Assembly: GCA_016722465.1 (NCBI GenBank)
Contig: JADKJC010000001.1
Coordinates: 1,550,001 to 1,614,000, forward strand
Source: Chitinophagaceae bacterium
GTDB taxonomy: Bacteria > Bacteroidota > Bacteroidia > Chitinophagales > Chitinophagaceae
Direction: 5' to 3'
Length of the DNA stretch: 64,000 nt
A program made the translations under genes and the position numbers. The stretch's first letter is position 1. Every line of letters begins with the position of its first letter. The notes under the pieces are model-generated. The model was not told the origin of the DNA and did no database searches. It was given only the letters and a program-made list of their open reading frames with translations. Shown here piece by piece: positions 1 through 9,244 of the stretch.

Positions 1-1036
1 GCGGGAAGGCTGCCTTCCTTGTCTAAAATCAGGCTGGAAGAATCTTTCCAAAGTTTCAGGAAGCTGCCGTGCCTGCATATTCAATTGTTTGGTAACCCTT
101 CTTTCTTATCTCCATCCGGAGATAAGGGCGAAACCTTACATCTTTTAAAGGTGTGGTACCCGCAAGCCGCCATTCGCTGCCGGGTTTGTCATAATCTTTC
201 CACCATAGTTCTGCACCTGCCGGTGTTGTTATCATGGAAAGTTTGGCGGATAATGCCGGCCATAATTTAATCAGCACTGAATCTTTTGGTAAATATTTTT
301 CTGCTTCCAGTGCCATGTCGAATGCTTCTGTGGGTGGTTGGAAATTATCGTTTACCAGTTTTTGTATGGCAGGCAGCAAATCATTTTTGGCATGTTGTTT
401 TTTCATCCATGGGCTAATGAGCAAAAACCACGAAAGCGTTAGCGCAATTATTGCTGCTGCAATTTTTGCTAAGGTTATCACTTTGCTCTTTTGCGATTTT
501 CTTTCTTTATACTTTTCGCCCTTGCCTTCTAATTTAATATTGTGCGGCACTACCAATCCTGCATTGCTGATGGCAAAAATCTCTACAGGCTCCTTTACAT
601 TTTTTAATAAATATTTTCCGAGGGAACTTGTTTGCAGGTCGTTCTGGTTCTTGATGTCGTCATACACTTTTGCTGAAATAAAAATACTGCCCGGCACGGC
701 CATTGATTCAAGCCTTGAGGCAATGTTTACCCCATCGCCAAAAACACGGTATCTGCCTGGTGTATCCCGATACGCATCGGTACTTTGGGGTGTTGCTGCA
801 TTTCAATCTGCAATGCCAATGCTGCCCTCACATGCTGCAGCGCTGTCAAAACTGCAAAGAGCACCGTCGCCGCTGAATTTTATTAGCTTCCCATTGTGAA
901 GGCTTATTTCAATATCCAGCTTTTGTTTCATTTTGTCACGAAGCTGCATAGCAAGTTTTTCATCCTCCTGCATTAAAGCTGTGTAGCCAACGATGTCGGC
1001 AAACATAATGGCAGCGAGTTGGCGTATTTGAGACAT
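1..1036 (-). CDS. Class III adenylate/guanylate cyclase with TM segment and PEGA domain, frameshifted, partial
   Basis: The N-terminus has the class III nucleotidyl cyclase motifs AAIMFADIVGYTALM (metal-binding Asp) and IKFSGDGALCSF; further on come RIGIH and GDGVNIASRLESMAVPG, so it should make cyclic nucleotide from ATP or GTP. A TM helix follows (about 465-395 in window coordinates), then a PEGA-like domain (ITTPAGAELWWKDYDKPGSEW). At least three single-base losses break the frame, near 828 (ALQHVRAAL continues in the next frame), near 752 (a T run) and near 74, after which FLKLWKDSSSLILDKEGSLP reads on to the window edge. The gene therefore continues beyond position 1. No partner is visible, and dctA lies upstream on the same strand. 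Family is clear; the broken frame is probably sequence error. Confidence 0.8.
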
Positions 1037-1218
1037 ATCGGCTGTTAGGTTTGGTAATTGGAATTGCTTAATTGGTAAGATATAAAGAAACCCTCACTAT
1101 AGCATTAAAAACAGCATCGACTTGATTTGGCCTTTGGGTACGGGCCTGTTTACACGAAAAATACAGGCAGGTCTGAGTTGTTTATAAGGAGCAGAAAAAT
1201 TAGTTGTAATATAGGTAA

Positions 1219-2458
1219 TTACCCAATGGTTTTTTCAGCAGCACCAAGATCGAGTTCGTTTTCCCATTTGGCTACTACAATTGTTGCCACCGCATTTCCA
1301 ATGATATTGGTCAATGCTCTTCCTTCACTCATAAAACGGTCGATCCCTAAAATCAAAGCAATGGCAGCAACGGGAATATGACCCACAGTAGGCAATGTTG
1401 CAGCAAGTGTAATAAATCCGCTTCCGGTAACTCCAGCGGCTCCTTTGGATGTAATCAACAATACAAGCAGCAATGAAACCTGGTGGGAAATATCCAATGG
1501 GGTATTGGTAGCCTGGGCCAGGAAAACAGCGGCCATGGTTAAATAGATGGAAGTACCATCAAGGTTAAATGAATACCCTGCAGGGATTACGAGGCCGGTC
1601 ACAGACTCAGAACAGCCTGCATTCTCTAATTTTTTAATAAGGGTGGGGAGGGCAGATTCTGAAGAGGAAGTGCCAAGCACAATTAATAATTCTTCTTTAA
1701 TATACCTGATCAGGCGGAAGATATTAAAACCGGCCAATTTCAATATTCCTCCCAATATAATTATTACAAATAGTATACAGGTAACATAAAATGCGATCAT
1801 GAGCTGACTAAGAGGCAAGCGATTCCAGTCCGTACTTGCCGATCGTAAATGCCATCGCACCAAAAGCACCAACCGGCGCCAGCTTCATGATGAAACCGAT
1901 CATAGTAAAAAGAGCATCTTCCAGAGATTGAATGCCTTTTAAAAGTGGGGTAGCTTTTTCCTTTATTTTAGATAGTGTGAACCCGAGTAAAACAGAAAAC
2001 AAGAGCACCTGCAGTAAATTGTTGTTGGCAATGGCGCTTATGATATTTTCAGGGATAATGTTTAAGATATACTCCTGGGCAGACAGGCTCTTTCCCTGCG
2101 TGATATAAGTTTCTGCAACTTTTATATCCAGCGTGGCCTTGTCTACATTCATGCCGGCACCGGGCTTTAATATGTTTACCACAAAAAGCCCGATTATCAA
2201 TGCAAGCGTGGTAACCACTTCAAAATACAGCAAAGCCTTAATACCAACGCGGCCTACTTTTTTCGTATCCTGCATGGTGGCAATGCCCGTTACAATGGTG
2301 CAGAAAATAATGGGGCGATCATCATTTTTATCAACTTGATAAAACCATCGCCCAGGGTTTCAAATGGGTGGCAAGCTGTGGATAGAAATGCCCCAGCAAT
2401 ACCCCGCTGCAATAGCAAGCAATACCTGTATATAAAGGTTCCTGAAAATTCTACCCAT
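1219..2458 (-). CDS. dctA: C4-dicarboxylate/cation symporter DctA (frameshifted)
   Basis: A sodium/proton-coupled dicarboxylate importer of the DAACS family in the inner membrane. The C-terminal two thirds carry the diagnostic family signatures [40 protein letters not shown] and [16 protein letters not shown], which match DctA better than glutamate carriers. The N-terminus [19 protein letters not shown] is found just inside position 2458. The reading frame changes near 2430 (G run), near 2314 (CCCC run, between KMMIAP and [15 protein letters not shown]) and near 1810 (between LESLAS and QLMIAFYV). When joined, the protein has about the normal family length (~410 residues). Several hydrophobic segments are evident. 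Whether the breaks are real cannot be decided here, but their homopolymer contexts favour sequence error. Confidence 0.85.
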
Positions 2459-2502
2459 GACAGTTGATTACTGTCACAATATAAATAATAATAACCCCTT
2501 TA

Positions 2503-3043
2503 TCAATCTTCTTTAGAACTCTTTTCTCCTACAAACCACTGTTCCTTATTTTTAAAGAGTACATTAAAAGTTGTAAGCGAACCATAGCAACGGGTTATGT
2601 ATTGCTGAATATTCACCTTTTCTTCGTCACTCAAATTCTTACTGCTGTTTATATTTTGTTCCAGTACCCTGAGCCTGTCCCTCAGCATTACAATTTTGTG
2701 AAAGAAATCTTCAACCGGTATTTCCTTTGGTTTTGAGTTTTATCATGGCTGCAGTAACATAGAGCCACCTTTCCAGCGGTCGCCCAAGCAACCACCCCAC
2801 TAACGCCGTTCCACATACGCAGTATTTTCAGCAACGACTTTTCTGTTTCGGAAACTGTTTCTATCTCTGCGGTTACATTTTCTGCAATGATCTCATCCAG
2901 GTTAGCATCAGTTTTATCCACTTCTTTAATACCATGATTAATAAAGAGATAAGGTAAGTTGTGTAACGAATACCTACAATTACACCTGGCCCGTATTGGG
3001 TATGTTGAAGGCGGGTGCCAACACCTAAATTTAATTGATCCAT
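2503..3043 (-). CDS. Conserved Bacteroidota protein of unknown function (frameshifted)
   Basis: I recognise this as a conserved, uncharacterised Bacteroidota protein of about 180 residues. It starts MDQLNLGVGTRLQHTQYGPG, a CarD/SH3-like opening, then INHGIKEVDKTDANLDEIIA, ETEKSLLKILRMWNGVSGVV, LGDRWKGGSMLLQP, KEIPVEDFFHKIVMLRDRLR and ends YGSLTTFNVLFKNKEQWFVG. These pieces lie in three frames, with breaks near 2940, 2790 and 2720. The start at 3043 is preferred over 3061 because homologues begin at MDxLNLG. No catalytic motif is visible. A role in transcription or DNA metabolism would be a guess based only on the SH3-like beginning. Confidence 0.7.
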
Positions 3044-3216
3044 TGTTTTCCATTTTTCCAAAAATATAGTTTTAAATAGAATTTTATTGCATTATACAGC
3101 TGTAATGGCTACCCCGGTAACCAAACAAGATAATTGGGATCGATATAGATTTTTAATAAGATAGCTAAAATCTATGTGTGTTTCTAAAATCTATCAAAGC
3201 AATGTGTTTATAATTG

Positions 3217-3224
3217 TATGTTTG
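3217..3224 (+). promoter_or_regulatory. Possible -7 element upstream of the UpxY gene
   Basis: TATGTTTG matches the Bacteroidota -7 consensus TAnnTTTG, about 137 bases before the UpxY start. No TTTG element sits 19 bases upstream, so support is weak. It would give a long 5' leader, as is usual for UpxY genes. The rest of 3062-3360 shows nothing clear. Confidence 0.3.
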
Positions 3225-3360
3225 TACTCCCTCTAAAAAGTTGTTTTCTGCATATCCATTTGAATACCCACAAATCACTACCACTAAATTCCTCTGAAAA
3301 GTCTTCTGTCTGATAGGCATTTTGAAAAACTGCAATTTCTTAACACCAAAAATAGTACAA

Positions 3361-3910
3361 ATGACACGTAATTGGTATGCAGTTTACACAAGACCCTATA
3401 AAGAAAAGAAGGTAGCCTCTATTCTTTCAAGGAAAGGAATAGAAAACTATTGTCCTGTCATTTTTCTGAGCATAATGGATCACCAACAAAAAAACAAAGC
3501 TTGCGCCCTCTTTTTAGTTCGTTTGTATTTGTGCAAATAACAGAATCAGAGATTGGTGCACTTATATCTTTACCTTGGGTAATCAATGTGTTATTCTGGA
3601 GATCAAAGCCTGCAGTTATTAACAACAGGGAAATTGATATTGTAAAAAAGTTAACCAATAGCTATTCAAACATCAGGCTTGAAAAAACTACTGTAGATAT
3701 AAACGCATCCGTAACTATTTTGGATGAACCCATTATTGCATACAATGAAAAATACGGTTTCAGTAAAGTATAAAGTGTAAAGGTAAATCTGCCTTCCCAG
3801 GATTTACGATGATTGCTGAAAGAATGAAACAAGAAGAAAAAAACGATTACCAGCAGACTGGTATCTTTTCTTCTTTTCCGAAGAGAATAAATGCATTTTT
3901 CTTTAATTAA
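3361..3910 (+). CDS. UpxY-family transcription antiterminator (NusG paralogue), frameshifted
   Basis: The N-terminus TRNWYAVYTRPYKEKKVAS followed by RKGIENYCP is the NGN domain of the UpxY/LoaP/RfaH type NusG paralogues, which bind elongating RNA polymerase and let it read through terminators in long accessory operons. LFSSFVFVQITESEIGAL and PWVINVLFWRSKPAVINNRE continue the domain in a second frame. The C-terminal KOW part (INASVTILDEPI, then VKVNLPS, then GFTMIAERMKQEEK) is recovered across two more frame changes near 3760 and 3803, ending at 3910. The start at 3361 fits the family better than an in-frame ATG at 3322. In most Bacteroidota such genes head capsule operons; here no polysaccharide genes follow, and the next intact-looking system is the peptide cluster from 5.3 kb. 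Family call is firm; its target is inferred. Confidence 0.8.
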
Positions 3911-4014
3911 TTTTTTCTAATTAAGTATACCGATTGCCCGTTTTAAAATTCATAGGAGTAAGCACCAATTACTTGGTTTTCTTCAGATCCTTTTATTTTC
4001 CTTTAAAGAGCTTT

Positions 4015-4048
4015 AAAATTGGATGCTCTACAAAGCGCATCCAATTTT
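4015..4048. terminator. Perfect 12-bp hairpin followed by a T-rich run
   Basis: AAAATTGGATGC (4015-4026) pairs perfectly with GCATCCAATTTT (4037-4048) around a 10-base loop, and GGTTTCTTTTTTT follows on the plus strand. It fits an intrinsic terminator about 100 bases after the UpxY gene, and A-rich flanks could let it work in both directions. Confidence 0.65.
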
Positions 4049-4079
4049 GGTTTCTTTTTTTGCTATTTTAATAACTACA

Positions 4080-4105
4080 AAAACTAGCTTTCAAATTAGT
4101 TTTTA
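4080..4105. terminator. Second hairpin, 8-bp A/T-rich stem, 10-base loop
   Basis: AAAAACTA (4080-4087) pairs with TAGTTTTT (4098-4105). With the hairpin at 4015-4048 it forms a double stem-loop between the UpxY gene and the minus-strand peptide remnant. It could be a weak bidirectional terminator. Confidence 0.4.
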
Positions 4106-4147
4106 TGGCGGTTTGTTAGAAAAAGCTTAGCTTTAATTAGTGTTATT

Positions 4148-4301
4148 TCAACAGCCTTTTACCGTACATACATCCTTTGAATCTCCAATCGAACTACACT
4201 GCTTTGTGATTTTTACCTGTAGCACAATAAGAAGGTAAACCAATTGTAGATAATCCTTTTCCATGAATCCCTGCATTGCTTAGTATTTGCGAACCAGCTA
4301 T
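4148..4301 (-). pseudogene. Possible decayed or frameshifted Cys/Ser/Thr-rich secreted peptide precursor
   Basis: Read on the minus strand, one frame gives IAGSQILSNAGIHGKGLSTI then GLPSYCAT, and after a one-base change at about 4215 another gives KITKQCSSIGDSKDVCTVKGC followed by a stop at 4148. Joined, this is a roughly 50-residue tail with a glycine-containing 'IAGSQ' junction and alternating Ser/Thr and Cys, the composition of Bacteroidota 'GG-type' natural product or lanthipeptide precursors. No convincing start codon or leader can be read upstream, and no lanthionine synthase is in the window. The peptide-like composition is what I see; the precursor identity is inference with low certainty. 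Confidence 0.28.
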
Positions 4302-4336
4302 TTATTAATCAAGCAACTAATCAAAATGATACCTTT

Positions 4337-4601
4337 ATGGAAAATTTTTACCTACTTACACAAAAAATTCAATCAACCACTTACTATTTTATAAAAAATT
4401 TGTGGTTTTTCCAGAATTAAAAATGTTCCCCCCAATACTTGAGGGGTTTGGCATGCATACGGATTTTAACAAAGCGTGCGCCATTGCAGGAATTGAAGAC
4501 AATGAAATTAAAAGTCGGCTATTAAATGAAATTGAGGAGGGGGGGTAGGGCAGGCAAAAATTATTGATCTAAATGAAATAACCTTTAGCAAAAGAAAGTG
4601 A
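4337..4601 (+). CDS. Small uncharacterised protein (~88 residues), two frameshifts
   Basis: Three adjoining frames read as one peptide: MENFYLLTQKIQSTTYYFIK from the ATG at 4337, then FVVFPELKMFPPILEGFG and MHTDFNKACAIAGIEDNEIK ending in SRLLNEIEEGG, then VGQAKIIDLNEITFSKRK ending at 4601. The joins fall in an A run near 4392 and a seven-G run at 4539-4545, both typical of length errors. A single-frame alternative is 4423-4548 (41 codons). I do not recognise the family. There is no signal peptide, TM segment or metal motif. It sits head to head with the minus-strand peptide remnant at 4148-4301, so the two may be remains of one accessory locus. Confidence 0.45.
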
Positions 4602-4657
4602 TTGGTCAATAATTATCGCTATTCCCGTCTTTTAAAACCTTCTCTTAGTACTCTTAA

Positions 4658-4722
4658 AAAGGGTAGTGAGTTTTGTAAACAGGCTGAAAACTTGAGCCTG
4701 TTTACAAAGAATACTACCCTTT
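4658..4722. repeat. Long imperfect inverted repeat (10 + 14 bp stems)
   Basis: AAAGGGTAGT (4658-4667) pairs with ACTACCCTTT (4713-4722), and TTTGTAAACAGGCT (4672-4685) pairs with AGCCTGTTTACAAA (4695-4708). A symmetric 4x4 internal loop separates the stems and the apical loop is 9 bases. It follows the small gene at 4337-4601. It could be a terminator, a processed RNA or the remnant of a mobile element; no coding sequence crosses it. Confidence 0.6.
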
Positions 4723-4739
4723 AAGTAAAATATTGATCA

Positions 4740-4778
4740 CTTAAAAATACAGCATCTATAATAAGATGTGTATTTAAG
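4740..4778. repeat. Imperfect hairpin
   Basis: CTTAAAAATACAGCATCT pairs with AGATGTGTATTTAAG around ATAATA, with small bulges. It starts 18 bases after the large inverted repeat, so two structures are stacked in this non-coding stretch. Confidence 0.45.
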
Positions 4779-4909
4779 AGGCGATAAAATTTTTTAACCT
4801 GTTAAACTCCCTTGTTGAGCTTGATACAAATAAGCTACTCCAAAATGAAGTAACAGATTTTAACAAATTCGATAAGGAATTACCGTTAGCAGAATTGTTT
4901 GACATATAA
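4778..4909 (+). pseudogene. Short coding-like fragment without a start codon
   Basis: An open frame of 43 codons reads EAIKFFNLLNSLVELDTNKL then LQNEVTDFNKFDKELPLAEL and FDI before a stop at 4907. The composition (amphipathic, acidic, few rare residues) looks protein-like, yet there is no ATG in frame and a stop precedes it. The opposite strand is also open here, so coding strand is not certain. I do not recognise it; it could be the 3' end of a degraded gene. Confidence 0.25.
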
Positions 4910-4928
4910 TATTGAATTTTACGTAAAG

Positions 4929-5108
4929 TTAACTTATTGGAAGAAGGCCCGCTATAGTGGATTTGCTGATTTTTTCTAACCGTAAATTCCGCATTTTTCT
5001 TCGTGTATCCGGGAAGTGATACTATTATTCTAAAGATTTGTAGTATTCAGACTTCTCACTTTTGTTGTAAGCAAAACGTCCTCCACTTAATACGCCAAAA
5101 TCCAAAAC
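4929..5108 (-). pseudogene. Coding-like remnant on the minus strand, two frames
   Basis: One frame (5108-5025) gives VLDFGVLSGGRFAYNKSEKS then EYYKSLE; an adjacent frame (5018-4929) gives HFPDTRRKMRNLRLEKISKS then TIAGLLPIS and a stop. Both read like protein, but neither has a start. Together they suggest a broken gene of at least 55 residues. No family recognised. The stretch 5109-5272 after it shows only AT-rich sequence with a small ATTTAC/GTAAAT palindrome near 5153-5169. Confidence 0.22.
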
Positions 5109-5272
5109 TTATTTTATATCTCTTAAAGTTTTTTATTATTCCCGGCTTTATATACATTTACTGTATGTAAATAAGTTTACACAATAATAAATCCAATTTA
5201 ATAAAGAACCATATATGAGCTGCTATATAATTGACAGATTAATGTCCTCTCTTTACTAACCTCACCCCTTTT

Positions 5273-6454
5273 TTGAATTTCATGCATCATTTCAACTTAA
5301 ACATTTGCAATCGATACAAAAACAACAGTCCATTAAAGGTTTGGGTTTTAGTTCCTTCGTTCAAACCAACGATGAAAATCTTGATTATTACTACGATTTC
5401 TCCCAAAGTATTGCAGAATATACAAAGACATTTGATATTTTGGGATTACAATGAATGGCAGCCAGTGACAATGAATGATTATAAAGAGATCATTGGTGGT
5501 ATTGCGGCAGAAAGAGATTAAAATAGCTGTATGCCGGTTGTATTGAATATTTGTGATGGGGATGAGATAAATGGAACGCCCGGGTATTTCTGTTGTAAAC
5601 CTTTTAGAAGAAAGAGGCTGATCTATACTGGAGCAGATGCTTTTTTCTACCAAATCACTACTTCTAAAGTTGCTATGAAGAAGGCGTTTGAAGAAGCAAA
5701 AGTATCAACTTCGAGTTGGGAACCAATTTATAATGAAACACAAAATACAGATGGCATTTTTGAAAGATTAGGAACTCCCATAATTATAAAACCATCTGTT
5801 TCCGGTGGTAGTATGGGTATAGGAACAAAAAATATCGTTTATAATGAGGCGGAGCTAAAAAAAATAATAGAAAAAATGTTTGCGGGGTACCGGGGTTGGA
5901 ACCTTGTAACTGATGGCCTGATAGCTGAATCATTTATAAACGGTCCGGAATATACCTGCTTTATTGTTGGTTCATATAATAAGGCTGAAAAGGCTATTAT
6001 ATATGAGCCTGTGGAAAGGGTTTTTCATTCTTCCCTGCCGGATGATGAAAAAATTTTGAGTTTTGACAGACTTTGGGAAATTTATGAAGAAGAAACTGCA
6101 ATGCCAGATGATGGGATTTTTTATGAATACGCCTCTGTAATTGGTGATTCTAACAGTAAAGTTAAAAAGTTAAGCTGGGATGCTTACTTATCAGTTAAAG
6201 GAACGGGTTATACAAGGATTGACCTGAGAATGGATAAGCAAACTGGAGAACTATATGTACTTGAGGCAAATGCCCAATGTGGTATTAGTGAAGACGAGAA
6301 CTATACTTCTATCGGTGCCATTTTAAAGGTTTCCGGAAAATCTTTTACTGAATTAGTAAAAGAAATAATTATTGATGCCATTGAAAGAAATAAATATTCT
6401 GATACTAAAGAAATAAAACAAAGCGAAGGCTTAGTAAATGAATCCAATGCCTGA
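5273..6454 (+). CDS. ATP-grasp ligase (D-Ala-D-Ala ligase-like), first maturase of the peptide cluster, frameshifted
   Basis: From 5660 on the frame is clean: ITTSKVAMKKAFEEA, the ATP-grasp core IIIKPSVSGGSMGIGTKN, and the metal/ATP site IDLRMDKQTGELYVLEANAQ, where Asp, Glu and Asn occupy the usual magnesium-binding positions of D-Ala-D-Ala ligase-type enzymes. Upstream, KVWVLVPSF, TNDENLDYYYDFSQSIAEYT, WQPVTMNDYKEIIGGIAAER, VVLNICDGDEINGTPG and ISVVNLLEERG are spread over alternating frames (breaks near 5363, 5450, 5522, 5583 and 5612). Joined, it is about 390 residues. The start is uncertain; 5273 and 5282 are candidates. Enzymes of this fold join a carboxylate to an amine via an acyl phosphate. 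The gene overlaps the next by 17 bases, so the two are surely co-transcribed. The substrate is unknown; the downstream peptides are the obvious candidates. Confidence 0.78.
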
Positions 6455-7936
6455 TAAATCAGCAATAAATACCGGTATCTGCAAATATGAACCTCCCAAT
6501 TGGAGTAAAATAAAGATATGTGTATTACAGCCAGATTATGTAACCTCTGCTGTTGATTACCAGTATTACGATCCACCCAGAAGTCTTTCACACCTGATAC
6601 CAACAGCACAATTTGATTATGTTTTTCTAAATAAACTTACTACTTACCAACAACTAAAAGAACTAAAGAAAAAGAACTATGACATTTTTGTAAACCTTTG
6701 TGAAGGTTATCTTGAATGGGAAGTTCCATCCATTGATGTCATTTATTTTCTTGAATTACTGGATATTCCTTTTACAGGTCCTAACTCTTTACTATATGAC
6801 CCTCCTAAAGAGTTAATGAAATATGTTTCTTATACTGAAAATATACTAACGCCGGAATATGCATTAATTGAAAATAAGGAGGATATTGAAAATTTATGTA
6901 GTAGTCTGCATTATCCTTTATTTGTAAAACCTCATAAGGCCGGCGACAGTCTTGGCATTGATAATAACAGCCTTGTATATAGCTTTTCAGAATTATCAGA
7001 AAAGGTAAATTTGATTATTGATGAATACGGACCGTTATTGATAGAGGAGTATATCGATGGCAGGGAGTTTACAATTATGCTTGCTGCCAATGCAGGCGAA
7101 GAAAAACTACAATTTCATTTTGCCCGGTGGAATATATTTTTCCAGAAGGATTTAAGTATAAAACATACTCTTTAAAAACTTCTGAACTTCATCCAAAAGC
7201 TAATATTCCCGTTACTGACAAAACGATTTGTAAACAACTAAAAACCGCTGCCGAACAAATCTTCACTGCTTTTAATGGCGTTGGTTATGCCCGCCTTGAT
7301 TTCAGAATGGATAATAAAGGCCGATTATTTTTTTTAGAAATTAATTTTACCTGTTCTGTTTTTTATAAAGATGGATATGAGGCAGTGCTGATCATATTTT
7401 AAGACATGATGGTTTGGTCAGGAAAATTTCCTAAAACATATTATTACAGAAGGTATTTCAAGATATCGTCAAAAACAAAAAAAATATTATGTAAAGGGCA
7501 GCCCGATAGCGGGTTATGGGATTTACGCCAGTAGAGATATAAGTGCTAATGAGTTCGTCTTCAAAGGAGAAGAGATGCCACAACGGATAGTTACCCGAAG
7601 GCATATTGAGCAAAAACTGGAATGTTAAACAGCAGGAAATTTTAGAAAATACGCCTATCCGGTAAGTAAAGAAGTATTTTTGTTGTGGGATAATAATCCG
7701 CAGCAATGGGCTCCACAAAACCATAGTTGTTCACCCAATACAGTTTATTCCGGCTTAAATGTAATAGCCGTAAGGAAATCCTAAAAGGTGAAGAATTAAC
7801 CCTTGATTACGCCGCCTTTTTGGATGAAAATATGGAGCCTTTTAATTGCCAATGCGGTGCTCCCAATTGCCGTGGTCTTATTACCGGTATCATCGGTAAT
7901 TCAATAACAGAAAGAGAAAGACAAGCCACTTCTTAA
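6438..7936 (+). CDS. ATP-grasp ligase fused to a SET/post-SET methyltransferase domain, frameshifted
   Basis: The first ~315 residues are a second D-Ala-D-Ala ligase-like ATP-grasp: IKICVLQPDYVTSAVDYQYY, FVNLCEGYLEWEVPSIDVIY, FVKPHKAGDSLGIDNNS, LLIEEYIDGREFTIML and the metal site ARLDFRMDNKGRLFFLEINF. The same protein then runs into a SET domain: IAGYGIYASRDI (SET-I GxG), NHSCSPN (7719-7739), GEELTLDY (7787-7810), and a post-SET zinc motif CQCGAPNCRG (7847-7876), ending at 7936. SET domains transfer methyl groups from S-adenosylmethionine, normally to lysine side chains. Frame breaks near 7128, 7383, 7417, 7615, 7643 and 7778 all sit between matching motifs, and no stop lies in the joined frame, so the two domains appear to be one polypeptide of about 500 residues. 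It overlaps the preceding ligase gene and lies 96 bases before the ABC membrane gene. A bacterial ATP-grasp-SET fusion next to small peptides is unusual. Confidence 0.75.
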
Positions 7937-8032
7937 ACTAACCCATCATCATTCCGTCTCACTAATCCACTATTGAAATTGGTATTTACTGGTTTGTGCC
8001 GGAGGTATATTTTATTTATTATAAGGAAGACT

Positions 8033-8978
8033 ATGGCAAAATTTTATGTATTAAGGAAGCTGATGTTAAAGCATAAATATCAGTTGATCATTACTTATAC
8101 CTTATTCAGTATAGAAACCCTCGGTAGTTTGTTGCGCTATTATTTTTTTGGCGAAGCAGTAAATGGCCTAATAAAAGGCAGCTACAGTGGCTTAATTGTT
8201 CTGGCAATTGCTCATCTTTCCTATTTACTCGTTGGTACCATCAGGCATATATATGATACAAGGACCTATACTGCTATTTACACTTCACTGGTAACAAACC
8301 TGTTAAACAGAAGATTCAGCAGGCTTGATGTTTCGAAGCTTAGTGCTCATTCTACTCTTTCACGTGAGTTTGTTGATTTTCTTGAGCATGACCTGGTGTA
8401 TGTTATTGAAGCGGTTTATAACCTTGTTGGTTCATTGATCATACTTATGTTTTATGATAAAGTGATTGTATTAAGCTGTCTTTCCGTTTTAATTCCAGTA
8501 ATGGTGGTTAGTTATATATATGGCAAGAAAATGAACAGGCTGAACCAACAAAAAAACGATGAGCTTGAAAAACAGGTAGACATTATTTCTTCTGGCAATA
8601 AATCCCCAAATCTATCAACATTACAATAACCTCAGGAAATGGCAAATGAAAATATCCAACAAAGAGGCATTCAACTTTGGTTTTATGGAGTTAATGGTAT
8701 TGGTGATCATCACAGCTTCCTTGTTAATATCTAATAGCATGCACAACTTGGCTTTATTGCCCGGAAGCCTGTTTGGAATTTACAGTTACATACTAAAGTT
8801 TGCTTCAGGACTTGATACAATCCCATACACAGTACAGCGGTTGTCGTCTTTAAATGACATTACCAAAAGAATTGAACTGCAGGAAGAAGAGTTGTTAAAA
8901 GAAAAAGGTAAAAAAGAACTGGAAAGCCAGCCATACCAAGTTCCCACCGTTAGTAAAAACCTAAAAATATCTGCGTAA
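8033..8978 (+). CDS. ABC-type six-TM membrane protein lacking an ATPase domain, one frameshift
   Basis: About 315 residues with six hydrophobic helices: IITYTLFSIETLGSLL, LIVLAIAHLSYLLVGTI, AVYNLVGSLIILMFY, VIVLSCLSVLIPVMVV, ELMVLVIITASLLIS and GSLFGIYSYILKFASG. The pattern fits an ABC exporter transmembrane region (ABC_membrane_3 type). There is no Walker A, signature or Walker B sequence, so either a separate ATPase serves it or it is not a classical pump. Start 8033 is chosen because AAGGAAG lies 5-10 bases upstream; an in-frame ATG at 7973 lacks such a site. One frame change occurs in a CCCC run near 8607, after which IYQHYNNLRKWQMKISNKEA continues the protein. Location between the maturases and the peptides suggests export or immunity for the product; that is inference. 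Confidence 0.65.
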
Positions 8979-9244
8979 GCGTGGTCAAAATCGTCAGATG
9001 TTTGAATTTTACTGTCAATTTTATAGAATTCGCTATAAAAAAGTGGCTTTAACAAATATCTAGACGGTTTTACACTATTAAAATATGCCCAGCAACCAAT
9101 CATCAGGAAATATTACCGTTAAAAAAAACCAAGAAAGTAATGCATTTTCTTCCTAGGTTTTGCAAAATTCAATACCAGCAAGGGATATAACGTTATAACT
9201 ACTATTAAACACTACAAATTACCTTTATTAAAATAGTACTTTGT

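Noticed and set aside
234..899. 221-codon open frame on the plus strand
   Set aside because: Antisense of the frameshifted cyclase gene, whose motifs are clear on the minus strand.
3322..3360. N-terminal extension of the UpxY protein from an earlier ATG
   Set aside because: The added 13 residues do not fit the family, which begins close to NWYAVYTRP.
4602..5272. Insertion sequence
   Set aside because: There are inverted repeats and coding remnants, but no recognisable transposase motif and no target-site duplication could be matched.
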